DNA of 64,000 nucleotides from Nocardia brasiliensis (GTDB lineage Bacteria; Actinomycetota; Actinomycetes; Mycobacteriales; Mycobacteriaceae), in the NCBI RefSeq assembly GCF_011801125.1, contig NZ_CP046171.1, positions 2,976,001-3,040,000 of the forward strand, read 5' to 3'. The position numbers and the translations under genes were made by a program. Shown piece after piece: positions 17,595 to 26,882 of this stretch. The notes beneath the pieces were generated by a model. That model was not told where the DNA came from, searched no databases, and worked only from the letters and a program-made list of their open reading frames with translations. The number at the start of each line of letters is the position of its first letter. The first letter of the stretch is position 1.

Positions 17595-17756
17595 GGGCGC
17601 CTGCCTAGGGCACGGCGGTCCGAGGCCAGGCGCTCTGGCATGTCGACCCGATATTGCCCACGCGCGGTTATAGGCTCCGCTCGGAGTGTGCGGCGCGTCC
17701 GCGCAATCCGCCAGCAACGGCAGTGCTGACCGGGACCGACTCGCAGGAGGCCGCGC

Positions 17757-19754
17757 GTGACATTCGGGGCATGCTTACAGCTTGGGCGTCGTGCGCGCGG
17801 CGCGTGCCTGCTCGCAGTGGGCGTGGCAGTTGCCGTCGTCGCCGTCGTACCGCCGGTCGCGCTCGGTCAACCAGCGCCTTCGCCGCCTTCGCCGACCGAG
17901 CCCGCGCCCGCGCCCGCCACGGGGGATGTGACGCTATCGCTGTCGGACATCGGCATGGGCTCCGCCCTGACCTTCCCCGGTCAGCAGTTCGAGCGCAGCC
18001 TCGCGCTGCCGCTACTGCCAGGCCTGGCGCCGACCGCGCTGACAGGAACGATTCAGCTACCGCCGCACGTGGCGCGCGGCACGCTCGAGGTGCATTCGGG
18101 GACACGCCTGCTCGATCGGGTGGAGGTGCCGCAGGATCCGCGGGCACCGGTCCGGCTCTCGCTCGCCGGCGCCGAGCAGGAGAACAACGCGATCACCGTG
18201 ACGCTCACCTCGTCGCTGGTCTCCGAACCCGGTACCTGCGTGACGGACTGGCTCGGCCGTCCGATGACGCTGTCCGACGCCGCGGTCGACTACTTCGGCG
18301 CGGAGCAGCAGCCTGCGACCGTGGCCGAATTCCTGCCGCCGGTCCTGCGACAGTTGACGGTCTATCTTCCGGCCACGCCGTCGGAGACCGAGAGCGCCGC
18401 GGCGCTTTCCCTCACCACCGCGCTGGTCGCCCGCTACCACGGTCAACCGCTGACGGTGCGGGTGCGGCCGGTGCAGGCCGGTGCCGCGGTACCGGACCAC
18501 GCCCCTGGCCTGTTGGAGCGCCAGATCGAGATCGCGGAGTCGCCCGACGCGGGATTGCGGGTGAGCGGTGGCGAGCAGCCGGTGCTGCGGATCTCCGGCA
18601 ACGGCAGCGCCCTCGAGGACCAGATCCGGTTGCTCACCAGTGATCTGACGAGGATCGCGATCACCTCAGGGGCGACCGCGGTCGGCCTGCCGCGGGCGCC
18701 GCAGCTCGCGCCGAAGTCGACGACGCTGCTCGCGCTCGGTGAGACCCAGCTCAGCGCGACCGCGATCGGCTCGGTCAGCGTGGACATCGGTCTGGATCAG
18801 ACGCGGCTCGGCCGGGCGTCCCGGGATATCCGAGTTCGCTTGCTGGGCAACTACACTCCGCTGCCGAACACGCTGAACGGCAATATCACCGTGACGGCGG
18901 GCCCCAGGTACATCGACAGCTGGCCGGTGGACGCGAGCGGTCGCATCGAACGCTGGATCGACGTCCCCGACGAGGTGCTCGGCCGCTACACGACGCTGAC
19001 CGTCACCTTCCATCAGACCGGGCTGACGCACGGCTGTGGCCTGGAGCAGCCGGTCACCCTGACCATCGATCCCGACAGCGAGGTGACCAGCGCGTCCGCC
19101 GCGCCACCGGTGCCGGCCGGATTCGGCGCGCTGCCGCAGGCGTTGCTGCCCGAGTTCCAAGTCGGTTTGCGCGCACCGGGTTTCACCGACACCCTGCGCG
19201 CGATCAAGATCCTGACCGGATTGCAGCGGCTGACCGCGGTGCCGCTGCGGCCCGAACTGGTCGGCTTCGACGCCGCCGCGCGCGGGAAGAAGCCCGCCGT
19301 GCTGATCACGGCCACCGGCGATCTGCCCGACTCGATCCAGCTGCCGCTCAGCCAGGACAACGACACGCTGATCGTGACCGACGACAGTACCAAGGCCACG
19401 GTCCGGATCGACCCGACAACGCCGTTCGGTTCGCTGCAGACCACCTGGTCGGGCGGGCGCACCGTGGTGGTCGCCACCTCGACCAATACGCCCGAGCAGC
19501 TCGACAGGGCGCTGGATTGGCTGGACGCGGATTCGCGCCGCTGGTCCCGGCTCTCGGGCTCGGTGCTGTTCCAGGCGGAGGGGCGCGAGCCGGAGTTCTT
19601 CGATCCGTCGGCGGTCTCGAAGGACGCGACCGGTGCGTCGGTCTCGGGCGAATCCGTCGCCAGGATGCTGGCGATCGCCGCCGGCGTGCTGCTGGTCGTC
19701 GGCGTGCTCGTCGCGGCGGTCGTGCTGCTGATGCTGCGTCGTCGCAGGCGCTGA
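17757..19754 (+). CDS. BcsB-like exported polysaccharide-synthase partner
   Basis: A 665-residue protein with an N-terminal signal (about 1-37), a proline-rich linker, a long beta-rich extracytoplasmic region and one C-terminal membrane helix with a basic tail (about 637-665). The opening TLSLSDIGMGSALTFPG and repeated jelly-roll-like blocks resemble BcsB, the periplasmic partner that guides cellulose as it leaves the synthase. It starts with GTG and is followed after one base by a membrane-protein gene and then a processive GT2, which supports this role. Actinobacterial cellulose-like loci usually lack a BcsB, so it is notable. Confidence 0.7.
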   Translation: MTFGACLQLGRRARGACLLAVGVAVAVVAVVPPVALGQPAPSPPSPTEPAPAPATGDVTLSLSDIGMGSALTFPGQQFERSLALPLLPGLAPTALTGTIQLPPHVARGTLEVHSGTRLLDRVEVPQDPRAPVRLSLAGAEQENNAITVTLTSSLVSEPGTCVTDWLGRPMTLSDAAVDYFGAEQQPATVAEFLPPVLRQLTVYLPATPSETESAAALSLTTALVARYHGQPLTVRVRPVQAGAAVPDHAPGLLERQIEIAESPDAGLRVSGGEQPVLRISGNGSALEDQIRLLTSDLTRIAITSGATAVGLPRAPQLAPKSTTLLALGETQLSATAIGSVSVDIGLDQTRLGRASRDIRVRLLGNYTPLPNTLNGNITVTAGPRYIDSWPVDASGRIERWIDVPDEVLGRYTTLTVTFHQTGLTHGCGLEQPVTLTIDPDSEVTSASAAPPVPAGFGALPQALLPEFQVGLRAPGFTDTLRAIKILTGLQRLTAVPLRPELVGFDAAARGKKPAVLITATGDLPDSIQLPLSQDNDTLIVTDDSTKATVRIDPTTPFGSLQTTWSGGRTVVVATSTNTPEQLDRALDWLDADSRRWSRLSGSVLFQAEGREPEFFDPSAVSKDATGASVSGESVARMLAIAAGVLLVVGVLVAAVVLLMLRRRRR

Positions 19755-19755
19755 G

Positions 19756-21252
19756 ATGGCGCGCTCGGCGGGCCCACGGCACGCGCGCGAAACCATCGCC
19801 GGAATCGTCCTGCGATGGGCGTTGCTGATCGGCTTGGCCACCGTCGCCGCCTTCTGGTTCACCTGGGCCGAATTGGTGCAGGACATCCGGCAAGGCTCCT
19901 ATCTCGGCTATATCTACGTGCTGCCGGTGCTCGCGGCCTTCGCGGCCATCGGCATCGCGCTGCGGCGCGGTCCGGAACTGCCGATCCACGATCGGCAGAC
20001 CGACATCATCGTCGGGCTGATCGGTCTCGGCATGAGCGCGGCCGTGCTCGGTCTGCTGGTGCCCCGCTACCGCTACCAGTACGAACTGCTGCATCTGGAC
20101 GTGCTGGCCGCGTGGCTGTTCCTGATCTCGGGGTGCGTGCTGCTGTTCGGGTTGCGACCGGTCTTCCGATTCTGGCCCGCCTGGCTGCTGCTGCTCGCGG
20201 CCTTTCCACCGCTGTACGCGCTGCTGATGGTCACCTTCGGCGGCGGCCGGGTAGCCGCGGGTTTCGTCATGGTGCTGCTCGCGGCCTTCGGCACGGGCAT
20301 CGGCGCCGCGCGTACCCGGGCTCGGGCCGCGGTCGCCGTGCTGGGCGTGGTCGTGCTCGGCGCGGTGCTCCTGCTCGTACTGCGCGGCTGGTTCCCGGAG
20401 GCGCCGATCCTGGTCTATCAGGCGGTTCCGTCGGTGAGCGCGGGTTTCCTCGTCGGTTTGGCGATGTATGTCGATGTGCGCCGGGGACGTTCGATGAAAC
20501 CGCTGGATCGTCGGATGGAGCCGCTCACCGCGGCGCAGTCCCGCAGCGCGGCGGTGACGGTGGTGATCGTGGCGGCGTTGCTGGCGATCATCCCGCTGCC
20601 CGCCGACTACGACCGGAGTTTTCCGCGGGTGCCCGGCCTGGTGATCGCCCGTCCGGACGCGGCGCCGCCGGGCTGGCAGCTTTTGAACGAGCAGGAATAC
20701 CCGTGGGCACGAAGGTATCTCGGGCAGGACGCGGTGTTCACCCGCAGGATGATCCGGGCCGAGCGCGGTAATCCCGACTGGGACAAGGAATCCCGGCGCC
20801 GCCGCGTGGCGATCGACACCGTGCGTTCCAGCGACGGCGACGCGATCGACCGATACCCGGAGTTCGTGCTCTATCGGCTGGTGCAGCCGCGGATCAGCCC
20901 ACCGGCGCTGATCGACCTCGGCCACGGCATCACCGCCCGGCTCAACACCGTGCTCGACGACCGCAGGCTGCTGAGCTGGACCTGGTTGAGCTGGAATTGG
21001 AGTGGCGAGGGCGGTGCGGAGCGGATCAGCCTGATCGCCGCCGACAACCACCTGCCGGAGGCCGAGTTCCCGGTGCCGCAACGCTCGATCACGGCGAACT
21101 TCGACAACCTGATGAATCAGTTCCTGCGGGGCAACGCCATCGTCCTGGACTCGCAATCCAGTTCGGTGGAGGCCGATTCCGAGCACAAGGACCGGGAGAT
21201 GCTGACGACACTCGCCCAGAACATCGTGCGCACCAGAACCGAGCAGCCGTGA
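19756..21252 (+). CDS. Polytopic membrane protein with large C-terminal domain (exosortase/EpsI-like layout)
   Basis: A 498-residue protein. Residues about 15-285 form 8-9 membrane helices, including a GLRPVFRFWPAWLLLLAAFPPLY block like the G..R....P..FLLFxxP core of exosortases. Residues about 290-498 form one soluble, probably extracytoplasmic domain (LPADYDRSFPRVPG..., FVLYRLVQPRISPP) that could correspond to an EpsI/DUF3485 module. However, the exosortase catalytic cysteine motif (CSG) is not seen; the only cysteine is in ISGCVLLFG. I therefore regard the family link as tentative. It overlaps the GT2 gene by 4 bp. Confidence 0.65.
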   Translation: MARSAGPRHARETIAGIVLRWALLIGLATVAAFWFTWAELVQDIRQGSYLGYIYVLPVLAAFAAIGIALRRGPELPIHDRQTDIIVGLIGLGMSAAVLGLLVPRYRYQYELLHLDVLAAWLFLISGCVLLFGLRPVFRFWPAWLLLLAAFPPLYALLMVTFGGGRVAAGFVMVLLAAFGTGIGAARTRARAAVAVLGVVVLGAVLLLVLRGWFPEAPILVYQAVPSVSAGFLVGLAMYVDVRRGRSMKPLDRRMEPLTAAQSRSAAVTVVIVAALLAIIPLPADYDRSFPRVPGLVIARPDAAPPGWQLLNEQEYPWARRYLGQDAVFTRRMIRAERGNPDWDKESRRRRVAIDTVRSSDGDAIDRYPEFVLYRLVQPRISPPALIDLGHGITARLNTVLDDRRLLSWTWLSWNWSGEGGAERISLIAADNHLPEAEFPVPQRSITANFDNLMNQFLRGNAIVLDSQSSSVEADSEHKDREMLTTLAQNIVRTRTEQP

Positions 21253-22718
21253 CCGCCGCACTCGATCCCGAATCCGAGCCGTTCAAGGCCCGCGCGCTGC
21301 ACGCGGCGGTGCACGGCCTGCGCGAGTCCGACCCGATGGCCTCGGCGTCGGTCGCGTTCCTGCCCTGGCAGCGCAACACCCTGCTGCTCGCGCTGCTCGT
21401 GATCGTCGGCTGTGCGGTGGTTTTCCCGCTGGAAACGCTGACTGTCCTTGTCGCGGTGTGCACCCTGGGCTATCTGGTGGTGCTCGCCGACCGCGTCCTG
21501 ATCTTCACGCGCGGCATGGATCGCGACGCGATCATGACCGTGGACGACGAACGCGCCCGCGCGCTCACCGACGAGCAGCTGCCGCCCTACACGATCCTGG
21601 TGCCGGCCTACGGCGAGCCCGAGGTGGTCGGCGACCTCATCGGCGCATTGAGCGCCATCGACTATCCGCGCGACCGGCTGCAGGTGCTGCTCCTGCTGGA
21701 GGAGGACGACGCGCCGACCATCGACGCCGCCCGCGCCGCCGGAATAGGCACGGGCGGAAACGAACACATCACCGTGGTACTCGTGCCCGCGGCCGACCCG
21801 CGCACCAAACCCAAGGCGTGCAACTACGGGCTGCAGCGGGCCACCGGCGACATCGTCACCATCTACGACGCCGAGGACATCCCCGATCCGCTCCAATTGC
21901 GCAGGGTCGTGGCGGCTTTCGCCGAACTGCCGCCCTCGGTGGTCTGCATCCAGGCCAAGCTCGCCTTCCACAACGCCAAGCAGAACCTGCTCACCGCGTG
22001 GTTCACCATGGACTACGGGCTGTGGTTCGGGTTCCTGCTGCCCGGGTTGATGCGCAGCCGCGCGCCGATTCCGCTGGGCGGCACCTCGAATCACTTCAAC
22101 CGCGAGGTGGTGACCGCGATCGGCGCCTGGGATCCCTACAACGTCACCGAGGACGCCGACCTGGGGGTGCGCATCGCCGCCTCGGGATACTCGACCGCGG
22201 TCATCGACTCGATAACGCTGGAGGAGGCCAACCCCGATCCGATCAACTGGGTCCGGCAACGCTCGCGCTGGTACAAGGGCTATCTGCAGAGCTGGCTTGT
22301 ACACACCCGGCGGCCGATGCGGTTGTGGCGCAGCATCGGAACCGTCAGCTTCGTCCGCTTCACCCTGATCCTCGCAGGCACGCCGATCATCGCCTGCCTG
22401 AATCTGGTGTTCTGGTTCATCAGCATCGCCTGGATCCTCGGGCAGCCCAGCGTGATCGGCAGTCTGTTCCCCTCGGTCGTCTACTTCCCCGCGCTCATCG
22501 CGCTGGTCATCGGCAACGCCGCGACGGTCTACATGAATCTACTGGCCTGCCGGGAGAACAACCGGCCCGATCTGCTGGTCGCCTGTCTGACCTCGCCGCT
22601 CTACTGGCTGATGATGAGCATCGCCTCGACCAAGGGCTGCTGGCAGCTGCTGCGTAATCCGTCGTACTGGGAGAAGACCTTTCACGGTCTCGGTACCTCG
22701 TCGGAGGCGGCGAAATGA
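21249..22718 (+). CDS. Processive GT2 glycosyltransferase (cellulose/hyaluronan-synthase type)
   Basis: A 489-residue membrane glycosyltransferase. Two N-terminal helices (about 44-64 and 67-88) precede a GT-A domain with VPAYGEP (118-124), the nucleotide-metal motif DAED (207-210), the acceptor motif TED (300-302), and QRSRW (337-341), the QxxRW box of processive synthases. Three or four C-terminal helices complete a channel-like layout. It lacks a PilZ domain, so regulation by c-di-GMP would need another route. GTG start at 21249 overlaps the upstream stop, and the ATG of the next gene overlaps its own stop by 4 bp. Confidence 0.88.
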   Translation: MTAALDPESEPFKARALHAAVHGLRESDPMASASVAFLPWQRNTLLLALLVIVGCAVVFPLETLTVLVAVCTLGYLVVLADRVLIFTRGMDRDAIMTVDDERARALTDEQLPPYTILVPAYGEPEVVGDLIGALSAIDYPRDRLQVLLLLEEDDAPTIDAARAAGIGTGGNEHITVVLVPAADPRTKPKACNYGLQRATGDIVTIYDAEDIPDPLQLRRVVAAFAELPPSVVCIQAKLAFHNAKQNLLTAWFTMDYGLWFGFLLPGLMRSRAPIPLGGTSNHFNREVVTAIGAWDPYNVTEDADLGVRIAASGYSTAVIDSITLEEANPDPINWVRQRSRWYKGYLQSWLVHTRRPMRLWRSIGTVSFVRFTLILAGTPIIACLNLVFWFISIAWILGQPSVIGSLFPSVVYFPALIALVIGNAATVYMNLLACRENNRPDLLVACLTSPLYWLMMSIASTKGCWQLLRNPSYWEKTFHGLGTSSEAAK

Positions 22719-24370
22719 CCGCGGGGCGGCGGCTGCCGACGGCGATCTTCGGCGCGGCCACACTGCTGTATCTGGTCACCGGCACCTGGCTGACGGCCGG
22801 GCGCGGCTTCCTGATGGGCGATGCGCTGAGCCGGGTCTCGGCCACCCAGGCGGCGCTGTTCAGCCGCGACCCACACCTGTCGGCCATCGGCTTCGTCTTC
22901 ACGCCGTTGACGTCGCTGGCACAGCTGCCGATGGTCGCGTTCGAGCCGCTGCTGCCGGCGATCACCACCTGGGGACTGTCCGGCGTGCTGATGTCGGCGC
23001 TGTTCATGGGCGGCGCGGCCACCATGATCTACGGCATCGGCGCCGATCGTGGCGCGCCGCCGTGGCTGACCCTGTGCGTCACAGCGCTTTTCGTGCTCAA
23101 CCCGATGGTGGTCTGCTACGGCGGCAACGGCATGAGCGAGGCGCCGTTCCTGTTCTGCCTGTGCTGGGCCGTGCGCAGGCTGATGCGCTGGGTGTACACC
23201 GACGGCGCGCACGACCTGACCGCCTGCGGCATCGCGCTCGGGCTGGCCTACCTGACCCGGTACGACGCGCTGGCGCCCGCGGCGGCGGCCGCGCTGCTCG
23301 TCGCCGTGCTCGGCGGCCTGCGCCGGCGGGGTTGCGCGCACCGATGGTCCGGCGTCGCCATGGATCTGGTGGTGCTGCTCGCGCCGATCGTGCTCGCCTT
23401 CGTGGTGTGGGCAGGCACGAGCTGGTTGATCACCGGCCAGGCGTTCCAGCAGTTCACCTCGCAGTACGGCAACACCGCCATTCTGGCCCAGTCCGGCGCC
23501 ACCTCGGCGGCGGAAAAGGCCGCGGCGCTGCAATACTCGATCGCCTCGATGGCGGTGCTCGGTCCCGCGCTGCCGCTGCTGCTGCCGATCGCGTGCGCGC
23601 TCGCGGTGCGCAGGCGCGATCTCACGGTGAGCGCACCGATCCTGTTGTGCGGCGCGGTGCTTGCCTTCCAGACGATGAGCTACCTGTCCGGGTCGACGTT
23701 CGCGTTCCTGCGCTTCTACGTGGCGGCCATTCCGCTGGCAGCGGTCCTCGCGCTATGCGTCGTACCGGTACGGCGGCGCCCGCCGAGCCACCGGCCCGGC
23801 CCGGCCGCCCTCGTCCCGCCGCCACGACCGAAGGCGCCGGCCGCCGCGCTGGTCGCGACGGTGGCGCTGCTGGCCGCATCGCTGCCCGTGACGGCGGCGG
23901 GCATGAACAACCACGATCTGGCCGTGCAGGAGTACGCCCTCGGTGCGGTCCTGTTTCCCCAGCCGTACAACGCTTCTCCGCGTTATGCCGACAAGCGCCG
24001 GATCGCCGCGACCTTCTCCACCGGGCGCAAGGTCGCCGACTATCTCGACGCCATGCGGCTGCCGCGTGGCTCGGTGCTGATGGACACCGTCTTCGGCTTC
24101 TCTGTGGTGATCGCCTCGCGGCGTCCCGATCAGTTCGTGGTGCCCTCGGACCGGGATTTCGTGCGGGTGCTCAACCGTCCCGCCGAGCGCGGCGTGCGCT
24201 ACATCCTCGCGGTCCCCGCCACCGGTCGCGGCACCTCGGACGCGGTCAACCGGCGATACCCGACGCTGTACGAGAACGGCGCGGAGATCGCCACGTTGGC
24301 CATGGAGATACCCAACGATGGTGCGGGGGAGCCGGATTGGCGCCTGTACCGGGTGCTCGGCGCCTCCTGA
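22715..24370 (+). CDS. GT39/ArnT-like membrane glycosyltransferase
   Basis: A 551-residue polytopic protein with about 11 membrane helices and a C-terminal soluble stretch (about 385-551), the layout of GT-C enzymes such as PMT/ArnT that use polyprenyl-phosphate sugars. The first external loop has FLMGDALSRVSATQAALF, offering an acidic catalytic candidate, and a later loop has YGGNGMSEAPF. The acceptor is unknown; a polymer or secreted protein made by this locus is the obvious guess. It is the last gene of the coupled set and is followed by a hairpin. Confidence 0.75.
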   Translation: MTAGRRLPTAIFGAATLLYLVTGTWLTAGRGFLMGDALSRVSATQAALFSRDPHLSAIGFVFTPLTSLAQLPMVAFEPLLPAITTWGLSGVLMSALFMGGAATMIYGIGADRGAPPWLTLCVTALFVLNPMVVCYGGNGMSEAPFLFCLCWAVRRLMRWVYTDGAHDLTACGIALGLAYLTRYDALAPAAAAALLVAVLGGLRRRGCAHRWSGVAMDLVVLLAPIVLAFVVWAGTSWLITGQAFQQFTSQYGNTAILAQSGATSAAEKAAALQYSIASMAVLGPALPLLLPIACALAVRRRDLTVSAPILLCGAVLAFQTMSYLSGSTFAFLRFYVAAIPLAAVLALCVVPVRRRPPSHRPGPAALVPPPRPKAPAAALVATVALLAASLPVTAAGMNNHDLAVQEYALGAVLFPQPYNASPRYADKRRIAATFSTGRKVADYLDAMRLPRGSVLMDTVFGFSVVIASRRPDQFVVPSDRDFVRVLNRPAERGVRYILAVPATGRGTSDAVNRRYPTLYENGAEIATLAMEIPNDGAGEPDWRLYRVLGAS

Positions 24371-24387
24371 TCCGGCGGCACCGGATC
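24369..24387. terminator. Bidirectional hairpin terminator
   Basis: GATCCGG - CGGCA - CCGGATC forms a perfect 7-bp stem between the convergent ends of the membrane glycosyltransferase (24370) and the hydrolase lipoprotein (24392). Confidence 0.5.
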
Positions 24388-24391
24388 CGGC

Positions 24392-25537
24392 TCAGCCCAG
24401 GGTGATCCGCTCGGCGACCAGCGACCAGAGCGGGTCGTCGGGTCCGACATCGAAGGTGCATTCCTCGGGCCGAGGGTCGGGCACGAACGCCCAGATCAGC
24501 GCGCCCGCCGAGCCCGCGGCCCGCTGACCGGACAGGCTCGCGCCGATGCTGTCGCGGCGCTCGGCCAAGCTGCGGCAGGAGCCCGCGTGCATACCGATCT
24601 CGGCCACCAGCAACGGTTTCCCGAGTGCGCGGGCCTGCCGCAGCCGGGTCGCCAAACCGTCGCGCTGGTCGCCGGGCAACGCGACGTCGTCGTCGGAGTA
24701 GTCGTGGTACTCCAGCACATCGATCTGCGGCGACATCCCGACATCGGCGAAATCGGTACCGGCCGTGCCGCATTGGCCGCCACCGATGAAGCCGGCGAAG
24801 ATGAGCCGGTGCGGGTCGAGCGAGCGGATCAGCGCGCCGGATTCGTCCATGAACCGGCGCAGCACCGCCGCGGCGTCGCGCGGGCAGCTACGGGCCCGTT
24901 CGGAGCAGTTGCCCGCGCCGCACAGGCTCGGTTCCGGTTCGCCGACGACCTCCCACCCCGCGAGCACCGGCGAACTGCGCCAGCGGTTCACCGCGGCGAT
25001 GATCCAGTCGCGGGTGCTGAGCACGGTGCGGCCGGGGACCGGTGTGGTCTCGGTCCAGCCGCGCACGTACCACTGGCGCTGCTTGAACACCTGGTCGTCG
25101 CAGTCGCCGTTCTGCGGGACGAGCACCGGCAGGATCAACTGGCCGTGCCGCTGCGCCGCCGCGAACACCGCGTCGGCGGCGGAGAAGTCCAGTCGCCCGG
25201 TCGATTTGTCGACCGCGAGCGCCTGGAAGATGCCGACCCTGGTCAACGCGTTCGGCGGCAGCTTGCCGAAATAGTCGTCCAGGTCGACCTGCGCCCCGCA
25301 TCCGATGTTGATCGCCCACTTCGTGGCCAGCTGCGGGGCGTTGAAACCGGCGGGCCACCAGGGCCTGCCACGCAGCAGCAGGGTGGTGTCGCTGCGGCCG
25401 ACCACGGCCTCGGCCGACGGCGCGCTCATGACCGTCTCGGTCGACGGCGTCCTCGGGACGGAGTCGGGGCCGCGCTCGACGCAGCCGGTCAGCGCCGTGC
25501 CGAGCAGCAGTGCCGCGACGAGTCGAGCGGTCGCCAT
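24392..25537 (-). CDS. Glycoside hydrolase (GH5/cellulase-like) lipoprotein
   Basis: A 381-residue exported (beta/alpha)8 hydrolase. From the ATG at 25537 a signal ends in a lipobox (GTALTGC, Cys19); an ATG at 25567 would add ten residues. Two glutamates at the usual clan-A positions are seen: E200 in GWEVVGEPEP (acid/base, here preceded by G rather than N) and E313 in LLVAEIGMH (nucleophile). Several cysteine pairs suggest disulfides. It faces the BcsB-like/GT2 operon, as cellulases often accompany cellulose synthases for editing or release of the chain. Confidence 0.8.
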   Translation of the reverse strand: MATARLVAALLLGTALTGCVERGPDSVPRTPSTETVMSAPSAEAVVGRSDTTLLLRGRPWWPAGFNAPQLATKWAINIGCGAQVDLDDYFGKLPPNALTRVGIFQALAVDKSTGRLDFSAADAVFAAAQRHGQLILPVLVPQNGDCDDQVFKQRQWYVRGWTETTPVPGRTVLSTRDWIIAAVNRWRSSPVLAGWEVVGEPEPSLCGAGNCSERARSCPRDAAAVLRRFMDESGALIRSLDPHRLIFAGFIGGGQCGTAGTDFADVGMSPQIDVLEYHDYSDDDVALPGDQRDGLATRLRQARALGKPLLVAEIGMHAGSCRSLAERRDSIGASLSGQRAAGSAGALIWAFVPDPRPEECTFDVGPDDPLWSLVAERITLG

Positions 25538-25811
25538 GACGCGCCCGTGCCCGCGGTCCGGTCCCATCCGGTCATTCCACCACAGCGTTCGCGGCACCCG
25601 CCCGACCGTGGGTGTGGCCGCGCGTCGCGGTGGTATGCCGGGAACAACGCGTGGTGACGGTCTCGGCACAGTGCACAACGGGCGTGCCGCCGGGCTGGTG
25701 CGTTCGCCATTGCGGCGACGGTCGCCGGATCGCAGCATGGTGGCGGGCGGACAACGGCCGCCCGACGAGCGGACGTGTTACGCGAGGATCTGCCGACCCG
25801 GCGAGGGAGCG

Positions 25812-26834
25812 ATGACCCGTATGACCTTCGATCGATACACCACCGAACGTGCGACCGGGACGATAGGCGGTGTGGTGGCGCTCTTCTCGGCACTCACCCT
25901 CGCCGTGCCCGCGCTCGCCGCCGCGGGCGCACCGAACGCGCCCGCCGCCGCGATCTCCTGCGACGAGCACGTGTCCAGCACTGATTCCTTCTACAACGGC
26001 CCCCGTGCCTCGGACACCTACGACAGTCATTTCAAGGGCAGCCACACCGTTTCCGACCTGGACACCCATGTCCCGCAGGGGCTGGCGACCTGGTCGCGCT
26101 GGAACGGAACCGACGACCTGCTGCTGATCAGCGCGTACGCGCCGAAGAGCCAGAACGACGCCTTCATCATCGGTCTCGACGCGAAGACGGGTCGGCGGGT
26201 CGGCGCCGCGCGGATCGACGCGACCCATGCCGGTGGCATCGCGATCTTCGAGGAGCAGGGCTGGGCGTACGTGTCCGGCAGCCAGGGCAAGCGGGTTCGG
26301 AAGTATCGGCTGGACCGCTTGCGCCAGGCCATCACCGACTCCGCCCACCTGGCCCAGGTGGGCGACGACATCGTGGTCGATGGCGGGTCCTCGTTCCTCG
26401 GCAAACACGGCGATACGCTGTGGACCGGGCAATTCGACACCGACACCAGGGGAGCGATGTACTCCTACCGAGTCGGCATGAACGGTGAGCTGACCGGACG
26501 CGAAGGCCCGTGGGAGGTTCCCGAGAAGACTCAAGGCCTGGCCGTCACCGATGATCTGTTCCTGTTCAGCACGTCCTACGGCCGTCCCTACCGCAGCAAC
26601 ATCTATGTCGTCCGGCGTGGTGCCGGTGACCGCGCGCTCGACACCGCACGCCTGGCGTGCTTCCGCGCGCCGAGTATGTCCGAGGGGATGGCGATCTATG
26701 GCGGTGCGGCCTACGTCGTGTACGAGTCCGGCGCCGCGTACTACCGCAGCGACCCGAAGCGCAAACCGCGCAACATCATCGAACACCTGCATCGCGGGGC
26801 GCTGTCCGGGTTGGGTGCGTTGCCGCCGAAATGA
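25812..26834 (+). CDS. Secreted beta-propeller-like protein, unknown
   Basis: A 340-residue exported protein starting at the ATG at 25812 (GAGGGAGC upstream). A signal peptide (about 1-47) is followed by repeated strands with a propeller-like rhythm: PQGLATWSRW, DDLLLISAY, FIIGLDAKTGRRVG, GIAIFEEQGWAYVSG, DTLWTGQFD, and SEGMAIYGGAAYVVYESG. No catalytic motif was recognised. Similar proteins are annotated only as secreted or hypothetical in actinobacteria. It has a strong terminator after its stop and converges on the papain-like protease gene. Confidence 0.75.
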   Translation: MTRMTFDRYTTERATGTIGGVVALFSALTLAVPALAAAGAPNAPAAAISCDEHVSSTDSFYNGPRASDTYDSHFKGSHTVSDLDTHVPQGLATWSRWNGTDDLLLISAYAPKSQNDAFIIGLDAKTGRRVGAARIDATHAGGIAIFEEQGWAYVSGSQGKRVRKYRLDRLRQAITDSAHLAQVGDDIVVDGGSSFLGKHGDTLWTGQFDTDTRGAMYSYRVGMNGELTGREGPWEVPEKTQGLAVTDDLFLFSTSYGRPYRSNIYVVRRGAGDRALDTARLACFRAPSMSEGMAIYGGAAYVVYESGAAYYRSDPKRKPRNIIEHLHRGALSGLGALPPK

Positions 26835-26837
26835 CAA

Positions 26838-26866
26838 GCACCATGGCGGATTTCCCGCCATGGTGC
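26838..26866. terminator. Bidirectional hairpin terminator
   Basis: A perfect 12-bp stem, GCACCATGGCGG and its complement, with a 5-base loop (ATTTC), fills the gap between two convergent genes ending at 26834 and 26883. Confidence 0.75.
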
Positions 26867-26882
26867 CGTCGCGTCGCGTCGC

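Noticed and set aside
17302..17673. A 123-codon plus-strand frame as an intact small gene
   Set aside because: Its middle matches the tail of DgoD and the match moves to another frame after 17537, so it is a decayed remnant, not a gene.
19348..21261. A 637-codon minus-strand frame under the membrane-protein gene
   Set aside because: The plus strand encodes hydrophobic helices and lies between coupled genes; the minus frame has no recognisable features.
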